Source: Bactericera cockerelli
Taxonomy: Eukaryota; Arthropoda; Insecta; Hemiptera; Triozidae
DNA length: 64,000 bases
NCBI GenBank assembly: GCA_024516035.1
Contig: CM044963.1
Location: 30,225,877 to 30,289,876, forward strand
Direction of reading: 5' to 3'
Below, piece by piece: positions 41,063 through 52,549 of this stretch. The notes under the pieces were generated by a model that saw only the letters and a list, made by a program, of their open reading frames with translations, made no database searches and was not told the DNA's origin. The position numbers and the translations under genes were made by a program. The first letter of the stretch is position 1, and each line of letters begins with the position of its first letter.

Positions 41063-42926
41063 TCATTGATCAACAGCATATAACTGTTTGATCGAATGAA
41101 TAAAGCTGGGAGCACTCAGCGCATGTCTGATTTCAACTGGCAGCGCATTCCAAAGACGTGAAACCCGAACATGGAATGACTTTGTGTATGCTGAAGATCT
41201 ATGACAAGGAATCTCCAAGTCTTTAGAGCTTTGAGACCTCGTATTGTATCTGCTTATATCGGATAAATAGCAGAAAGCACTGCGTAAGTACTGTGGCTTT
41301 TCTGAGCTAAGTGTTTTGAATAAGAGAGTCAGGGCGTGAAGATCACGCCGTTGATCTAATCTTATCCAACCCAGCTGGGAATAGGAAGGTGAAACATGAT
41401 CAAATTTTCGCAGATTGCACATGCACACATATCTCACACATGCATTTTGAGCCAACTATAATTTGTGTCCTAAGTCCACACCAAATCCACCATAGACGGA
41501 GTCACAGTAGTCAAAGTGCGGAAACACGAGTGACTCAATAAGTCTTCTTTTAAGATCCATTGGGAAAATATGTTTAAATTTTCCCAATGTGTACAAACAG
41601 AAGAACACCCTCCTCCGCACATGACTAACATGATTCGTCCAGGTTAAGGAATCATCAATCAGAACTCCCAAGTTCTTAGCATCATTCACAACTGGTATAG
41701 CTGTACCGGACAGAACCAGAGGTGGCAGATTAAGGGTTGGGAGAACTGATGAACAGAAATAACGTGTTCCAAGGATGAGTGCCTTGGATTTAGCAGGATT
41801 CGGGGACAAAAACAGTTCGCTGGCCCAACTCTGGAAAACCTCTAGCTCTCTATTCAACACACATATTGTCTCAGCGAGTTCCTCAACCAAGCAATGTGTA
41901 TATATCTGAATATCGTCTGCATAGACATGGTATTTGCAAGATTTAAAGACTCGCCGGAGACCAGATATGTACAGAGAAAAAAGTAGAGGGCCCAGGACGG
42001 AACCTTGCGGGACGCCTGAAGAGATGTCTCTCCATCCAGAGACAGAGCAGCGCTGTTTAACACGCTGCCTTCGTCCTCGAAGGTAACTACCTATCCAAGA
42101 CAAAGCAGACCCTGAAAAACGAAACTTGCCCAAGATTGCCAGCAATACATCAAAGTCGACGGAATCGAACGCCTTGCTCATATCCAAGAGCACCAAAATA
42201 GTCACTTTTCTGGCGTCGATTGCCAAACGAATATCGTCTGTCACTCTAAGAAGAGCAGTAGACGTGCTATGGCCTCGACGGAATCCGGATTGAACAGGGT
42301 CGAACAAGTCAAATGCTTCGATGTATTGCAAGATCTGCTGAGAAGCAACCTTTTCCAGGGCTTTAGAAAGAACTGGCAGTATTGCCACCGGGCGGAAATC
42401 GCTACAGGAGGCAGGACTTGAGACCTTATTCAAAGGTATAATCTCTGCCGATCTCCATTCCGATGGAAATACTCCAGACGTCAAGGATAGGTTAAAAATC
42501 TGTGTGATCGATGGGAGGATAAGATCCAAAGACATCCTCACCATAGAAATGTCGATTTCATCGAATCCCCTAGCCTTTGATCTGATAGTGCGAATCACTG
42601 TACTGACCGCTTCCTCCGATACCTCCTCAAAAGAGAACCACACATCAGCAGGTATGGTATCAAAAACAAAAACGTTATTTTCAATACCATCCAGAATGGT
42701 CCTCTTAACGAGGGGGCATGGATGAGGAACTACGGACACGAAGAACTCATTCAGCTCATCCAGCCCGAAGGTGACTGGAGGAGATGACTTTAAGTTCCCG
42801 ATGCCCAAGGAGTTCAATTTCCTCCAGGTAGATTTTGACCCACCCTTCAGAATGCCGCCAGCAAAGCACCGTTTCGCACGACGAACAAGGTAATTAGTAC
42901 GATTCTTCTGAATCTTGTAGGCATTT
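41063..42926 (-). pseudogene. Non-LTR retrotransposon reverse transcriptase, CR1/jockey-like
   Basis: Reading from the gap toward 41063, the protein has the pre-RT region (NRTNYLVRRAKRCFAGG), then RT motifs: FRPVAILPVLSKALEKV, QSGFRRGHSTSTALLRV, VLLDMSKAFDSVDFDVL (motif A), SGVPQGSVLGPLLFSLYI (motif B) and VYADDIQIYTH, with the catalytic YADD at 41912-41923. A C-terminal region with WIRLDQRRDLHALTLLFK, YNTRSQSSKD and RLWNALPVEIR follows. There is no RNase H, which fits CR1/jockey-type LINEs. One in-frame TAG (41456-41458) separates the last 130 codons. The N-terminal endonuclease is lost at the 100-N gap. The missing parts make it non-functional as assembled. Confidence 0.9.
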
Positions 42927-43026
42927 NNNNNNNNNNNNNNNNNNNNNNNNNNNNNNNNNNNNNNNNNNNNNNNNNNNNNNNNNNNNNNNNNNNNNNNNNN
43001 NNNNNNNNNNNNNNNNNNNNNNNNNN
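42927..43026. other. Assembly gap of 100 N
   Basis: Exactly 100 N, a conventional placeholder for a gap of unknown length. A minus-strand LINE lies on its left and a plus-strand BEL/Pao integrase on its right, so repeats caused the break and true adjacency is not assured. Confidence 0.98.
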
Positions 43027-43033
43027 AAAAATC

Positions 43034-43615
43034 GTGCAAGATTGCAATACTTGTTTTAGATTGTCTCCCAAGTCGCAAAATCCATTTATGTCAGACTTAC
43101 CAAAAGAAAGGGTCCTTAAGCAGGCTAAAGCATTTCTTAACATAGCACTAGACTTCATGGGACCCTTCTATATCACTATTTCTCGTAGACGTGGGCAGAA
43201 GAGTCAGAAGGCCTACATTTGTATCTTCGTATGTTTGGCAACAAAAGCTATTCATTTAGAGGTCGCTTCTGATCTATCTACTCCCACTTTCTTAGACGCA
43301 TTCAAGCGTTTCTTGGCCCGACGTGGTCCTTGCCAAAGTGTCTTGTCAGACCACGGTACGAATTTCGTTGGTGCAAAAAACGCTCTTGATGAACTATACA
43401 CATTATTAAACTCTCACGAATATAAAGTTCGATTCAGTGAGGAGTTATCTGTTCATAGGATAACCTGGCAGTTTACTCCTCCCACTGGAGCTCACTTTAA
43501 TGGTATCTCGGAGGCTAATGTAAAGGCTGTCAAATCACATTTGTATAGGTGTGTAGGAACTCAAATACTTTCGCTTGAAGAGCTGTGTACTATTTCAGCA
43601 CAAATAGAAGCTCTA
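43034..43615 (+). pseudogene. BEL/Pao pol, integrase portion (first segment)
   Basis: The frame holds a partial zinc-binding motif (DCNTC) and the rve integrase core: ALDFMGPF (Asp near residue 40), AYICIFVCLATKAIHLE, SVLSDHGTNFVGA (Asp near residue 106) and FNGISEANVKAVK (Glu near residue 160). The DDE set is intact. KAIHLEVASDLSTPTFLDAF is typical of BEL/Pao. The 5' part of pol and gag are hidden behind the gap. The frame is interrupted at 43615 by the I-type LINE and continues at 49808. Integrase would insert the cDNA into chromosomes; this copy is dead. Confidence 0.92.
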
Positions 43616-44001
43616 ACTTTTTTTCCCTTAGCAACCGTTGTTTGTGTTGTGTTGTTTTTGATTTCTCCGCAAATTTTTCCTGAAAAAGCGTAAAATCAAA
43701 TTAACGAACAGTTTATATTATCTTTGGACTTTTTTAAAGCCTTTTTCTTGTGTCTTACTACATATCTGTGCTAATATAATCATATAAAGTGCCCTATTAA
43801 GAATTTGCCCCTTTTCTTAAATTTTTTGTGATTTAGAGTGACGTCACTGTCATTACGTCATAGCTATTTGAACAGTTGTTGATCAGAATTTTCTTTTTAG
43901 CCACTCACTTTTTTGTGGTGTAAATACTTGAAACTTTTCATTTTGCCTGTGTGTCAGCTGACACCATGGGCTGTTGATAGGTTGCTAAGCAACTCCTCAC
44001 G

Positions 44002-45582
44002 ATGGGCGACGGGTCTGATGGTGACCCCGGCGGGGGAAAACCGCCAAATATTCAAACTGATATGGAATTCGAAAACACTGCTGAAACTCAAAATGGAAAC
44101 ACCTTGGAACAAAATAATGATAATAACACTTCAAACACTCAAAATGCAAACACTCTAAACTCTGAAAATAGAATAAACACTTCCGAGCCTCCTGAGAAGA
44201 AAGCCTTGTTGTATAATGCTGGAATGAGATGTGATACCTACAAGTTGATCATCCAAATGAAACCAAACTCAACTTCATCTGTCAATGTTGGTGGTAAGCG
44301 TCCCTATAGTTATATCAAAGGGTTGATTCTTTCAAAATTACTTGCTGAGATAACAAATAAAAGTCCTGACATTCTTGAAGTAAAGCGATTAAATCGTAAC
44401 AAGTTTCTGGTTGTTTGTGCCACATCCAAGTGCGCAAATTCAATAGTTGAAAATGAAAAAATGAAGCAGCAGTTCGTCGCTTTTATCCCTGGCAACTATG
44501 TGTCGCGCGCCGCGGTGGTCCGAGATGTCGACCTGGAAATTACTGAAGAAGAGATCCGTGACAATATTGATACGGGGGATTTTAAGATAATCCACATGCA
44601 AAGATTAAATAGGAAAACTTTTGTTGAGGGAGTAGCTACCTATGTACCTACTTCTACTGTTAAGATAGTTTTTGAAGGTCAGGATATGCCTAATTATGTA
44701 TACTTATGGTACTCTAGACTTCCTTGCGAGCCTTTCATTCAGAATCCCATTCAGTGTTTTAGTTGTTTCAGGTTTGGTCACATGACAAAAGCCTGCAAAA
44801 ATAATCAATTATGTACCAAATGTTATCAAGAGATATACGACAGTCAACATGTATGTAACCTAGCAGATATCAAGTGCTTGAATTGCGGTGGAAAGCATAA
44901 TTCCAACAGCAAGTCATGCCCTGAGTACGAGAGACAGAAAAATATCAAGATACTGATGAGTACCCGTAGCCTCTGCTTCCCCGAGGCCGACGCTTTACTT
45001 CCCAAAGAAACAGATTCTTACTCGGTTCGTACTAAGAATTCATTTGCTGTACTCGAGACATTAGGAAATGAAAAGTTAAGCAATGTAAGTAGTAAATACA
45101 ATAGTGAATATCCTGCATTGAGATCTAACCAGCCTAACAACCGCAGAACTTTTGACCGCTATTTTCCTCCTCCTCTGTCTAATATGAACAGACCTCCAAA
45201 AAGAAAAACCGAAGAATCCAATTTTAATCGTGAGAAAAACGCATTACAAAATAAAAAGAATAGAAATATATTCGAGACGATGAGTCAAATCACTAAGCCT
45301 CAGACTTATTATAAAGGCAATCAAATTTCCAGAATGATTTACGAAGGCTGTGAAAATAATAAAATAGACAAACGTAATAGTGAAAATGAAAAATGGTTTA
45401 ATCTTACACAGCAGCCTGAGATTCAGTTTAGTGGAGACTCCGCTATGACGATTTCAGATACTCCAGTGCTTTCTCCAATGATGATTTCTAATAATATAGA
45501 CCAGAATATTAATCTACAGACTACAAGTTCGAGTACGGGTATGGACTACCAACAGATTGGTAGCCCACACCTAGGATGTTGA
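44002..45582 (+). CDS. I-type LINE ORF1, gag-like nucleic-acid-binding protein
   Basis: Intact 526-codon frame. Residues 1-65 are a low-complexity Asn/Thr/Glu region. Residues of about 75-240 form an RRM-like or gag-like region (KRLNRNKFLVVCATSKCANS, VSRAAVVRDVDLEITEEEIR). Three zinc knuckles follow: C252-C255-H260-C265, C271-C274-H283-C285 and C292-C295-H299-C306. The tail from about 330 is Asn/Ser-rich with basic patches (RPPKRKTEES). The start MGDGSDGDPG is the first Met in frame and lies about 390 bp into the element. Such proteins coat the element RNA in a cytoplasmic RNP and assist template handling. It ends 106 bp before ORF2. Confidence 0.9.
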   Translation: MGDGSDGDPGGGKPPNIQTDMEFENTAETQNGNTLEQNNDNNTSNTQNANTLNSENRINTSEPPEKKALLYNAGMRCDTYKLIIQMKPNSTSSVNVGGKRPYSYIKGLILSKLLAEITNKSPDILEVKRLNRNKFLVVCATSKCANSIVENEKMKQQFVAFIPGNYVSRAAVVRDVDLEITEEEIRDNIDTGDFKIIHMQRLNRKTFVEGVATYVPTSTVKIVFEGQDMPNYVYLWYSRLPCEPFIQNPIQCFSCFRFGHMTKACKNNQLCTKCYQEIYDSQHVCNLADIKCLNCGGKHNSNSKSCPEYERQKNIKILMSTRSLCFPEADALLPKETDSYSVRTKNSFAVLETLGNEKLSNVSSKYNSEYPALRSNQPNNRRTFDRYFPPPLSNMNRPPKRKTEESNFNREKNALQNKKNRNIFETMSQITKPQTYYKGNQISRMIYEGCENNKIDKRNSENEKWFNLTQQPEIQFSGDSAMTISDTPVLSPMMISNNIDQNINLQTTSSSTGMDYQQIGSPHLGC

Positions 45583-45688
45583 TTTGATTGATTTAGTTTC
45601 TAATTTGTATATAACTTACCCGTTACATAAAATTTGGTGTACATAGATTATTTAGGAAAAAAAAACATAATATTTAATAACTTTATAA

Positions 45689-48600
45689 ATGACAGATACA
45701 GCAAATAATAATACTTTCCTAGACAGTATTATTCAATGGAATATGAACGGGTTTAAGAACAAAAGGGACGAATTAAACGTTCTTCTAAAAAATAACTCAC
45801 CTCTTGCTTTTGCTCTACAAGAAACTCACCTCCTTCCTAAAGATTCAGTTGACTTCACCAACTATCAAGTTTTCCGTGAGGACTTCAGTTCCGGTCGGAT
45901 AGCTTGTGGCGGTGTTATGATTCTGGTTCACAACTCCTGCCATGCACAACTCATCAGTGTTAATCATTCAAGTAATTTACAAGTGATTGTGGTGCGTATT
46001 ACTTGTAATAAACTTAAACAAGATGTAACCCTGTGTAATTTGTATGCTCGCCCCGGCAACAGTAGCAGCATTGTAAAGGAAGCCGAATTTTCTCAGTTGA
46101 TATCTCAGCTAAGTCAACCCTATATAATATGTGGTGATATGAATGCCCATCATTACCTTTGGGGAAGCGAGAAAGTGGACACTCGTGGCAAGGAATTAGA
46201 AAAATTTATAAATATGAATGCTGTATATACTTACTCAACACTGGATCGCCCACACATTTAAATAATTCTTATGGTACCTTATCAGCCATTGATCTCACCT
46301 TCACATCACTTTCCTTAGCCACTGAGATAACTTGGTCTACTGCAGAAGATACCCACTCTTCTGACCATTTTCCAATTATTATTAAATTTAATCTAGATCA
46401 AGATTCAAGCCAAACTGATACCAGATGGTTGTTCAATAAAGGCAAATGGGATGAATATCAGTCTCTTATAACATTTCACCTGAGATCTGAGTATTCATTA
46501 ACTACAACAGGTAACAATATTGATCAGATATTTTTAATGATAAACCAAAATATTTTGGATGCCGCTGACAAAGCTATTCCTAAATTTCATATGATCCCTA
46601 AGAAAAAGTATACTCCGTGGTGGAATAATGACATAAAAAATCTCATTAAACAAAGAAAAAAATGTTTAAGAATCTACAAGAAAAATCCCATACCCACTAA
46701 CTTTATTGAATATAAGAAACTTAGAGCTCAAGTTCGGCTGAAAATTAAGGAGAGTAAGAAAAAGAGCTGGATAAATCTAATGGATACAATTAAGTATAAC
46801 TTAGATAGTAAAACCATGTGGCAACATATGAAACGTTTCAAAGGTAAAAGGGCCTTTAGCTCAATTCCAGCACTTCTGAATAGTGAGGGAGAAAAAATCA
46901 AAGATCAGAAAGAAATGGCCAACATGCTAGCGAAACATTACGGTGATATTTCGTCAGATAGCAAATACTGTGCCAGTTTTAGAACTTATAAGACCGTGAA
47001 AGAAAGCAAACCTATTAATCCTGGCTTAGGTAACCATCCCCAATTAAATGTACCATTCACACTATATGAATTAAAATTTGCCTTGAAAGGATGCAAATCT
47101 TATGCCTGTGGTCCTGATGGCATCAGCTACCCCATGCTAATTAATCTACCAGAAGCAGCGCTAGAATTCTTGCTTGAAATATTTAATATTATTTGGTTAA
47201 ATGGTCTTTTCCCAGAATCATGGAAAGCTTCCTACATTGTGCCAGTACTGAAGCCTGGTAAAAACCCCCTTGATACTGCCTCATACCGACCGATCGCTTT
47301 GATGAGCTGTTCTTGTAAAATTTTCGAGAAGATGATAAACAAAAGACTAACTTGGATATTAGATAATTTCCATCTTATTAGCGATTTTCAAAGCGGATCG
47401 AGGAAAATGAGATCGACCATTGATAATTTAATATTGCTTGAAGATGAAATTAGTAAATCTATTCAAAACAGACAAATAACCGCTGCAGTGGTACTGGACA
47501 TCGAGACCGCGTACAACAGAGTATGGGGAAGAAAGGTACTAGACAAACTGGCTGAGTGGAAAATAGGAGGACCCCTCTTTCAGTATATATCCCATTTTCT
47601 CAAAAACAATTACATCATTGTGAAATGTAATAGATCGTATCATTCTTCTCTAACTAAAATTGATAACGGAATTAAACAAGGTTCATCGCTAAGCTGTAGC
47701 ATTTTTAGTATTGCAACATGTGACTTAGCTGATAACCTGCACCCTTCAGTAAAGCATGTCATGTATGTAGACGACTTTGGAATATTTATAAGTGGAAAAG
47801 ATATTGAATCAGTAAGGCAGCCTCTTCAAGAGTCCCTTTTAAGTCTTCAAGCTTGGACAAGAATTAATGGTTTAGATTTTTCTGTTTCTAAAACATGTGG
47901 TTTGATTTTTAGTAGATGTAGAAAACAAAACACTCGACCACCTACATTAAGATTTAAAGATCGACACATCAATTTCGTTCAATCTGTTAAATGGCTGGGC
48001 GTCATACTTGATAGTCGATTTACCTTTGAAGAACACATAAAATATATTAAATCCAAAAGCCTAAAAGCACTGAATATACTAAAAATATTATCACATTCAC
48101 AATGGGGATTAAATAGAAAATTAATATTACAACTGTATCAATCATATGTTCGTCCAATTTTAGATTATGGCTGTGTGTTGTACAATTCTGCTACTGATTC
48201 CTGCTTATCAAAGTTGGAACCAGTACAAAATGCAGCTCTCCGATGTATAACTGGAGCTTTTCGGTCGTCACCAGTCGTCAGCTTACAAGCAGAATCCGGA
48301 CAAATGCCTCTCAAGTATAGAAGACAAATTCTTATTATTAACTATGTTTCAAGACTTAGATCTAATCCAGACAATCCCGCCTTCCACCTAGTTTTTTCAG
48401 CTAACCCTGCCTTATCAGCTATGTCTAATAATAAACCTCTTTCCCTAGCTGCTCGAATAAATAAAATTAATTTATTTCCGATACATGAATTAACATGTAT
48501 GAAGGTTATTAAAAATATTCCCCCATGGACTCTTGTAATACCGGAAGTTGAGTTTCTCTTTAAAATCCAGAAAGAAAATATATCACCAACTGAATGTCAT

Positions 48601-49468
48601 CAAAAATTTCTTGAGTACCAGAGTGAAAATATGGAATATCTTCCTTGCTTTACAGATGGCTCTAAAAGTAATAATTCTACAACTTGTGCTTTTACATATA
48701 AAAATGAAACACAGAAAATCAAACTAAGTTCTGTATCATCTATATTTTCTGCTGAAATGTTTGCTCTATTTTATTGCCTCAAATATATAAATGAAAAAAC
48801 TGATCAACTCAAACTCAAAATTGTAATATATTCAGACTCAAAAAGTGCACTTGAGTGTATTCAGCAAGTTTTCCCGAAAAATCCAATCTGTATAAAATAT
48901 ACGCAGTTTGCTAGTACAACTTCAGAAGGATCGCGGAGTGGAAGTTAAGTTCACCTGGATACCCAGTCACCTCGGCATAGCCGGAAATGTCCGTGCTGAC
49001 TCTGCTGCTCGGGCCGCTCATATATTTTACGACTATTCATACCTATCCGTTACATCAGATGACATCAAGAGTGCTCATAAAAGTATTACTCTGAATGAAT
49101 GGAAACATGACTGGCAGGGAATCCCAATTCATAATAAGTTGAAAAGAATTAAAGAAGACGTCCATCTGTGGAGTACCTCGAATCGACATAATAGAAAAGA
49201 AGAAGTTGTATTATCAAGACTTAGAATTGGGCACACGGCCCTAACTCATAAATACTTACTAGATAGGATAGACCCGCCCTTGTGTACAGTTTGTGATGTC
49301 CTCATAACCATAAAACATGTTTTATCTGAATGTCCGGCTCTGGAAATCTATAGGCGAAAAGTAGGTTTCATTTCTAATTCTTTGAAAGATATCTTAACTA
49401 ATGAAAATAATAATGCGGATAAAGTTATTCGATTCCTTAGAATTGCTAAACTATTTAGTAAAATTTAA
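45689..49468 (+). pseudogene. I-type LINE ORF2: endonuclease, reverse transcriptase, RNase H; two frameshifts
   Basis: Starts MTDTANNNTF. The AP-like endonuclease has QWNMNGFKNK, ALQETHL and ICGDMNAHHYLWGS, then after a frameshift near 46225-46240, SAIDLTF and SSDHFPI. RT motifs follow: SYRPIALMSCSCKIFEKM, VVLDIETAYNRVWG, GIKQGSSLSCSIFSI and VMYVDDFGIF (YVDD at 47764-47775). RNase H follows: CFTDGSK, SAEMFAL, IYSDSKSAL, then a second frameshift near 48900 and WIPSHLGIAGNVRAD. A C-terminal Cys/His motif CTVCDVLITIKHVLSECP ends the protein. Catalytic residues look intact, so only the two frame breaks (or sequencing errors in them) disable it. The RNase H domain degrades template RNA during second-strand synthesis. 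Confidence 0.92.
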
Positions 49469-49807
49469 TTTTTACATTCTTGAATTTAAATTTTCAATTA
49501 TTCTTTATTATCTATATTTCAAAGGGGATACTACATACTTGAATTTTTATTGTGTTCTGTTTATACTTTATACATTGTTTGATTTACCCGTTTATTTAAC
49601 TTTTAATACCATTGCCAATTATGTGAAATAATCAGAGTTCTTGATATAATATTGTTATAACTCTAATCTGTTATAATGTAATTTTTATATATAAATAATT
49701 TCAATTAACTTTGTGTGTTGCGCGATGCAACTAAATACTTAGAGGAGCAAGGACTCTGATTGTTAAGTCTCCTCTGTAAATAAATATCATTAAAAAAAAA
49801 AAAAAAA

Positions 49808-50248
49808 GAAGCTCTATTGAATTCTCGTCCATTATGTGTCTTGAGTTCAGACCCTTCAGAACCGAGTGTCCTCACTCCTGCACATTTTTTGACCCAAATT
49901 CCATTAGAAAGCCTACCGGCCTCAGACGTAGTAGATGAAAATCCAAATCGACTTACTCGATATAAGTTATTGGATCAAATTATCCAAACATTTTGGAAAC
50001 GTTGGAACTCCGAATATCTGCATGACTTACAGTCGCGTGAAAAATGGAACACTAGTTCCTCGCCTCTTAGTCCAGGACAAATAGTTTTAATAAAGCAGGA
50101 CAATGTGCCACCCTTACATTGGTCACTTGCTAAAGTAGTAGAGACTTATCCTGGGAAGGACGGCGTTGCTCGCGTGGCTCTAGTTAAAACCCAAAAGGGT
50201 GAATTGAAGCGGCCAGTTAATAAACTGTGTCCCTTACCTTCGCAGTAG
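49808..50248 (+). pseudogene. BEL/Pao pol C-terminus (second segment)
   Basis: The frame resumes in the duplicated target site and reads NSRPLCVLSSDPSEPSVLTP, AHFLTQIPLESLPA, YKLLDQIIQTFWKRWNSEYL, PGQIVLIKQDNVPPLHWSLA and VVETYPGKDGVARVALVKT. This is the conserved domain after the integrase core of BEL/Pao elements (DUF5641-like). It stops at TAG 50246-50248. Removing the LINE and one copy of the duplicated target would leave the frame continuous with the segment ending at 43615. No env-like frame follows. Confidence 0.92.
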
Positions 50249-50629
50249 GTACTTACCTACTTATTGTTATGTTTCACATTATAATATGATGAGACTTGTA
50301 AATAAATTTTATTTTTCTTCATGGTGGTAGCACTGGTGATTTGTTCAGGCAAATTTCTATTTTTCTTAAGAGTATCTTGCTAAGGCAAGTTTGATTTATT
50401 TTGTAGTTTTGATAAGTTCAATTTTTTTATTTTGTTTTGTAGTTTTGCTCAGGCAATTTCCCCTTTTTTTATATACATATAATCTTGTAGTTGTAGTTAT
50501 CTATTGTTGCTAATTTACTGTAACTTTCTTTGTTCTTGATATTTTGCATTATTTGCTTTTAACCATTTTCATTTATTATTTGCATTGTTTTTGAATGGTT
50601 GAAAGTGCACTCTTTCAAGGCTGGGGGGA
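50249..50629 (+). other. BEL/Pao 3' untranslated region
   Basis: T-rich non-coding sequence between the pol stop and the LTR. It ends in the purine run AAGGCTGGGGGGA (50617-50629), a good polypurine tract. No coding frame is supported. Confidence 0.6.
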
Positions 50630-51106
50630 TGTTCACGCCATGTGACTCCAGTTTGAATTGCCTCCAAACTTTCCCCGCGCATATCAATCGATCTCTACGC
50701 CCCTAACTGTTAGAGATAACACTTCGATATCAGATGATAGGCATATCATATGTTCTTACAAAGAAAGCCACAGAAATTCGGTACGATAGATTGGGAACGA
50801 CGATGGCTCGTTCAGATTGTTACAAACAGTGGTCAGGCAGGGTACGTCTTCGCTCCTTCCTCAATCTACCCCCTTTGATCCACTTCTAAAGGCGTACGTA
50901 AGTACTTGGTACAAGTACTCAAGGTAAGACCATCCAATCTCATTTCGTAGTAGTAGCTTGTTTCTTCCTTTTATCTTTCCGTGTAAATTTAATACCTTAT
51001 AATACACCCCTTTGTAGTAGCGTTATTGAACCAGCGGCCTTTTCTTCGTCAAACCCCAGTAACTGGGAAACTTAGGTCTTTCGGCTTCAAAGCCCCAGTT
51101 ACTACA
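50630..51106 (+). mobile_element. BEL/Pao 3' LTR (putative)
   Basis: Begins TGTTCACGCCATGTGACTCC directly after the polypurine tract and probably ends TTACTACA near 51106, giving the TG...CA form at about 477 bp. It contains a short inverted pair CCCCAGTAACTGGG (51053-51066). The 5' LTR is not in the window, so the right boundary is inferred from sequence form alone. Confidence 0.6.
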
Positions 51107-51326
51107 TTAATTCACCTTTCCTTTATGTATTTGTAATTAAAAAACGGGGAAAAAGTTGCGAACAAAAGTTTCGTTTACTCTGAATAACATTATTCTAATT
51201 ATTTCTACATACTATGTTCGAACAAAAATGTATGTATATTAGTTATCTATTAATATATATTATTATGTATTTCTGCTCTCACTTTTTAATTTAAAAAAAA
51301 TCAATTTTTAATTAATTATGATTTAG

Positions 51327-51424
51327 TTCTGAAATCGCTTTACTAAATGTACGCTGAAACCGAGACTCGAACCATTGACCTCCAGGTTACAAGTCCACCG
51401 TCTTATTGTCCACTGAGGTCAGTG
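51327..51424 (-). mobile_element. SINE family A, minus strand
   Basis: AATCGCTTTACTAAATGTAC, GAGACTCGAACCATTGACC (reversed B box), CCAGGTTACAAGTCCACCG, CACTGAGGTCAGTGG. It abuts a GA-rich tract at its head side. Confidence 0.7.
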
Positions 51425-51660
51425 GAGAGAAAAAGAAAGCGAAAGAGAAGGAGAAGGAGAAAAAAAAGAGAAAGAGAGAAAGTGAAAGAGACAGAGAAAG
51501 AGAAAGAAAAAGAGAACGAAAAAGGGAAAGTGAAAGAGAAAGTGACAGAGACAGGGAAAGAGAGAGAGAAAGAAAAAGAAAAAGAGAAACAGAAAGAAAA
51601 AGAGAAATAGAAAGAGGAAAAGAGAAAGAGAAGAGGGGAAAAAATAGAGATAAAAATGAA
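51425..51660. repeat. GA-rich microsatellite tract
   Basis: (AAAGAG)n-like sequence with GACAGAGA and GAAAGTGAAAGA variants. Lys/Glu/Arg frames on the plus strand and Phe/Leu on the minus strand are artefacts. Confidence 0.85.
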
Positions 51661-51897
51661 AGTTAAGCAAAAAACGCCAAAAGAAATATATTATTCTAAC
51701 CAAACTAGGTTATTGGGGTAAGTGGGTTCAATGTTAACCGCACAGAACCCCTCGGGAACAAAATTCTGTATATTAGTTTAGGAGGAAGCAAAGATTGCAA
51801 TTTAAAACTGCACAATGCTTCAAAAGCTAAAAAAAATTAAATCGTGGTGATCAACTTGAAATGTCTTTGTTGTTTGTGTCGTTCATATTTGTGTTAA

Positions 51898-51985
51898 TGA
51901 AAGGAAGAGAAAGAAATAGAGAGGGAAGGAGAGAGAGAAAGAGAGAGAGAGGGAGAGAGAGAGACATAGAGAGGGAATTAGAGAT
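51898..51985. repeat. GA-rich microsatellite tract
   Basis: GAGAGAGAAAGAGAGAGAGG and similar over about 85 bp, lying directly beside another family A SINE. Confidence 0.8.
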
Positions 51986-51999
51986 TGAAATAAAGAAAT

Positions 52000-52090
52000 T
52001 TACTAAATCTACGCTGAAACCAGGACTTGAACCACCGAACTCCAGGTTACAAGTCTGCTGCCTTGTCGATCAAGCTACAGAGAACCTATT
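52000..52090 (-). mobile_element. SINE family A head, minus strand
   Basis: TTACTAAATCTACGCTGAAA, CCAGGACTTGAACCACCG (reversed B box), CCAGGTTACAAGTCTGCTGC, TTGTCGATCAAGCTACAGAG. Confidence 0.7.
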
Positions 52091-52394
52091 ACAAGCTTTT
52101 ATTTTTTTTGAAGAAGCTCTTGATAATACTGTTCTGAAATTTTCCTCTTTCATTTTGCTTTTTTCCACACTACAGTCAAAACATGAGAGCAAGATATTTC
52201 AATTTTTTCTCTTATAAAGAGGTTATTTTCAGATATTGAGAGGTAAATTTGACCTGGGAATTTGTCTCTTATATCCAGTTCTCTTATATCTAGGTTCCTC
52301 TTATATTCAGGTTTTTCTTATATCCAGTTCTCTCTCGATTGTAGTAGAGTTTACCAGAAGTAATGTATTATCAGTATAATATATACCAGAAATA

Positions 52395-52516
52395 AAGCTC
52401 AAAAAGTTATCAAATATTGTGTTACTCCCTTTCGTGATATCACAACTACACAAACTCGCTTTACTAAATCTACGCTGTATCCAGGACTTGAACAATCGAC
52501 CTCCAGGTTACAAATC
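52395..52516 (-). mobile_element. SINE family A, minus strand
   Basis: TTTCGTGATATCACAACTAC, ACAAACTCGCTTTACTAAAT, CCAGGACTTGAACAATCGAC and CCAGGTTACAAATCG. The A-box end is missing. Confidence 0.7.
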
Positions 52517-52549
52517 GAACCTAATCAATGTCACTTTAACAAATAAAAA

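Larger units (their letters stand above)
43616..49806 (+). mobile_element. Full-length I-type non-LTR retrotransposon
   Basis: The element runs from ACTTTTTTTCCCTTAGCAAC to a poly(A) of about 15. The target duplication AGAAGCTCTA (43606-43615 and 49807-49816) fixes both ends and shows a complete 6.2-kb copy. It has a 5' UTR of about 390 bp, ORF1 (gag-like), ORF2 (endonuclease, RT, RNase H) and a 3' UTR of about 340 bp with AATAAATATC shortly before the poly(A). An RNase H domain with a zinc-knuckle ORF1 fits the I group of LINEs. Confidence 0.93.

Noticed and set aside
51347..51703. Lys/Glu-rich frames of about 90 codons
   Set aside because: Translations of a GA tract; charge pattern only reflects AAA/GAG/AGA codons.
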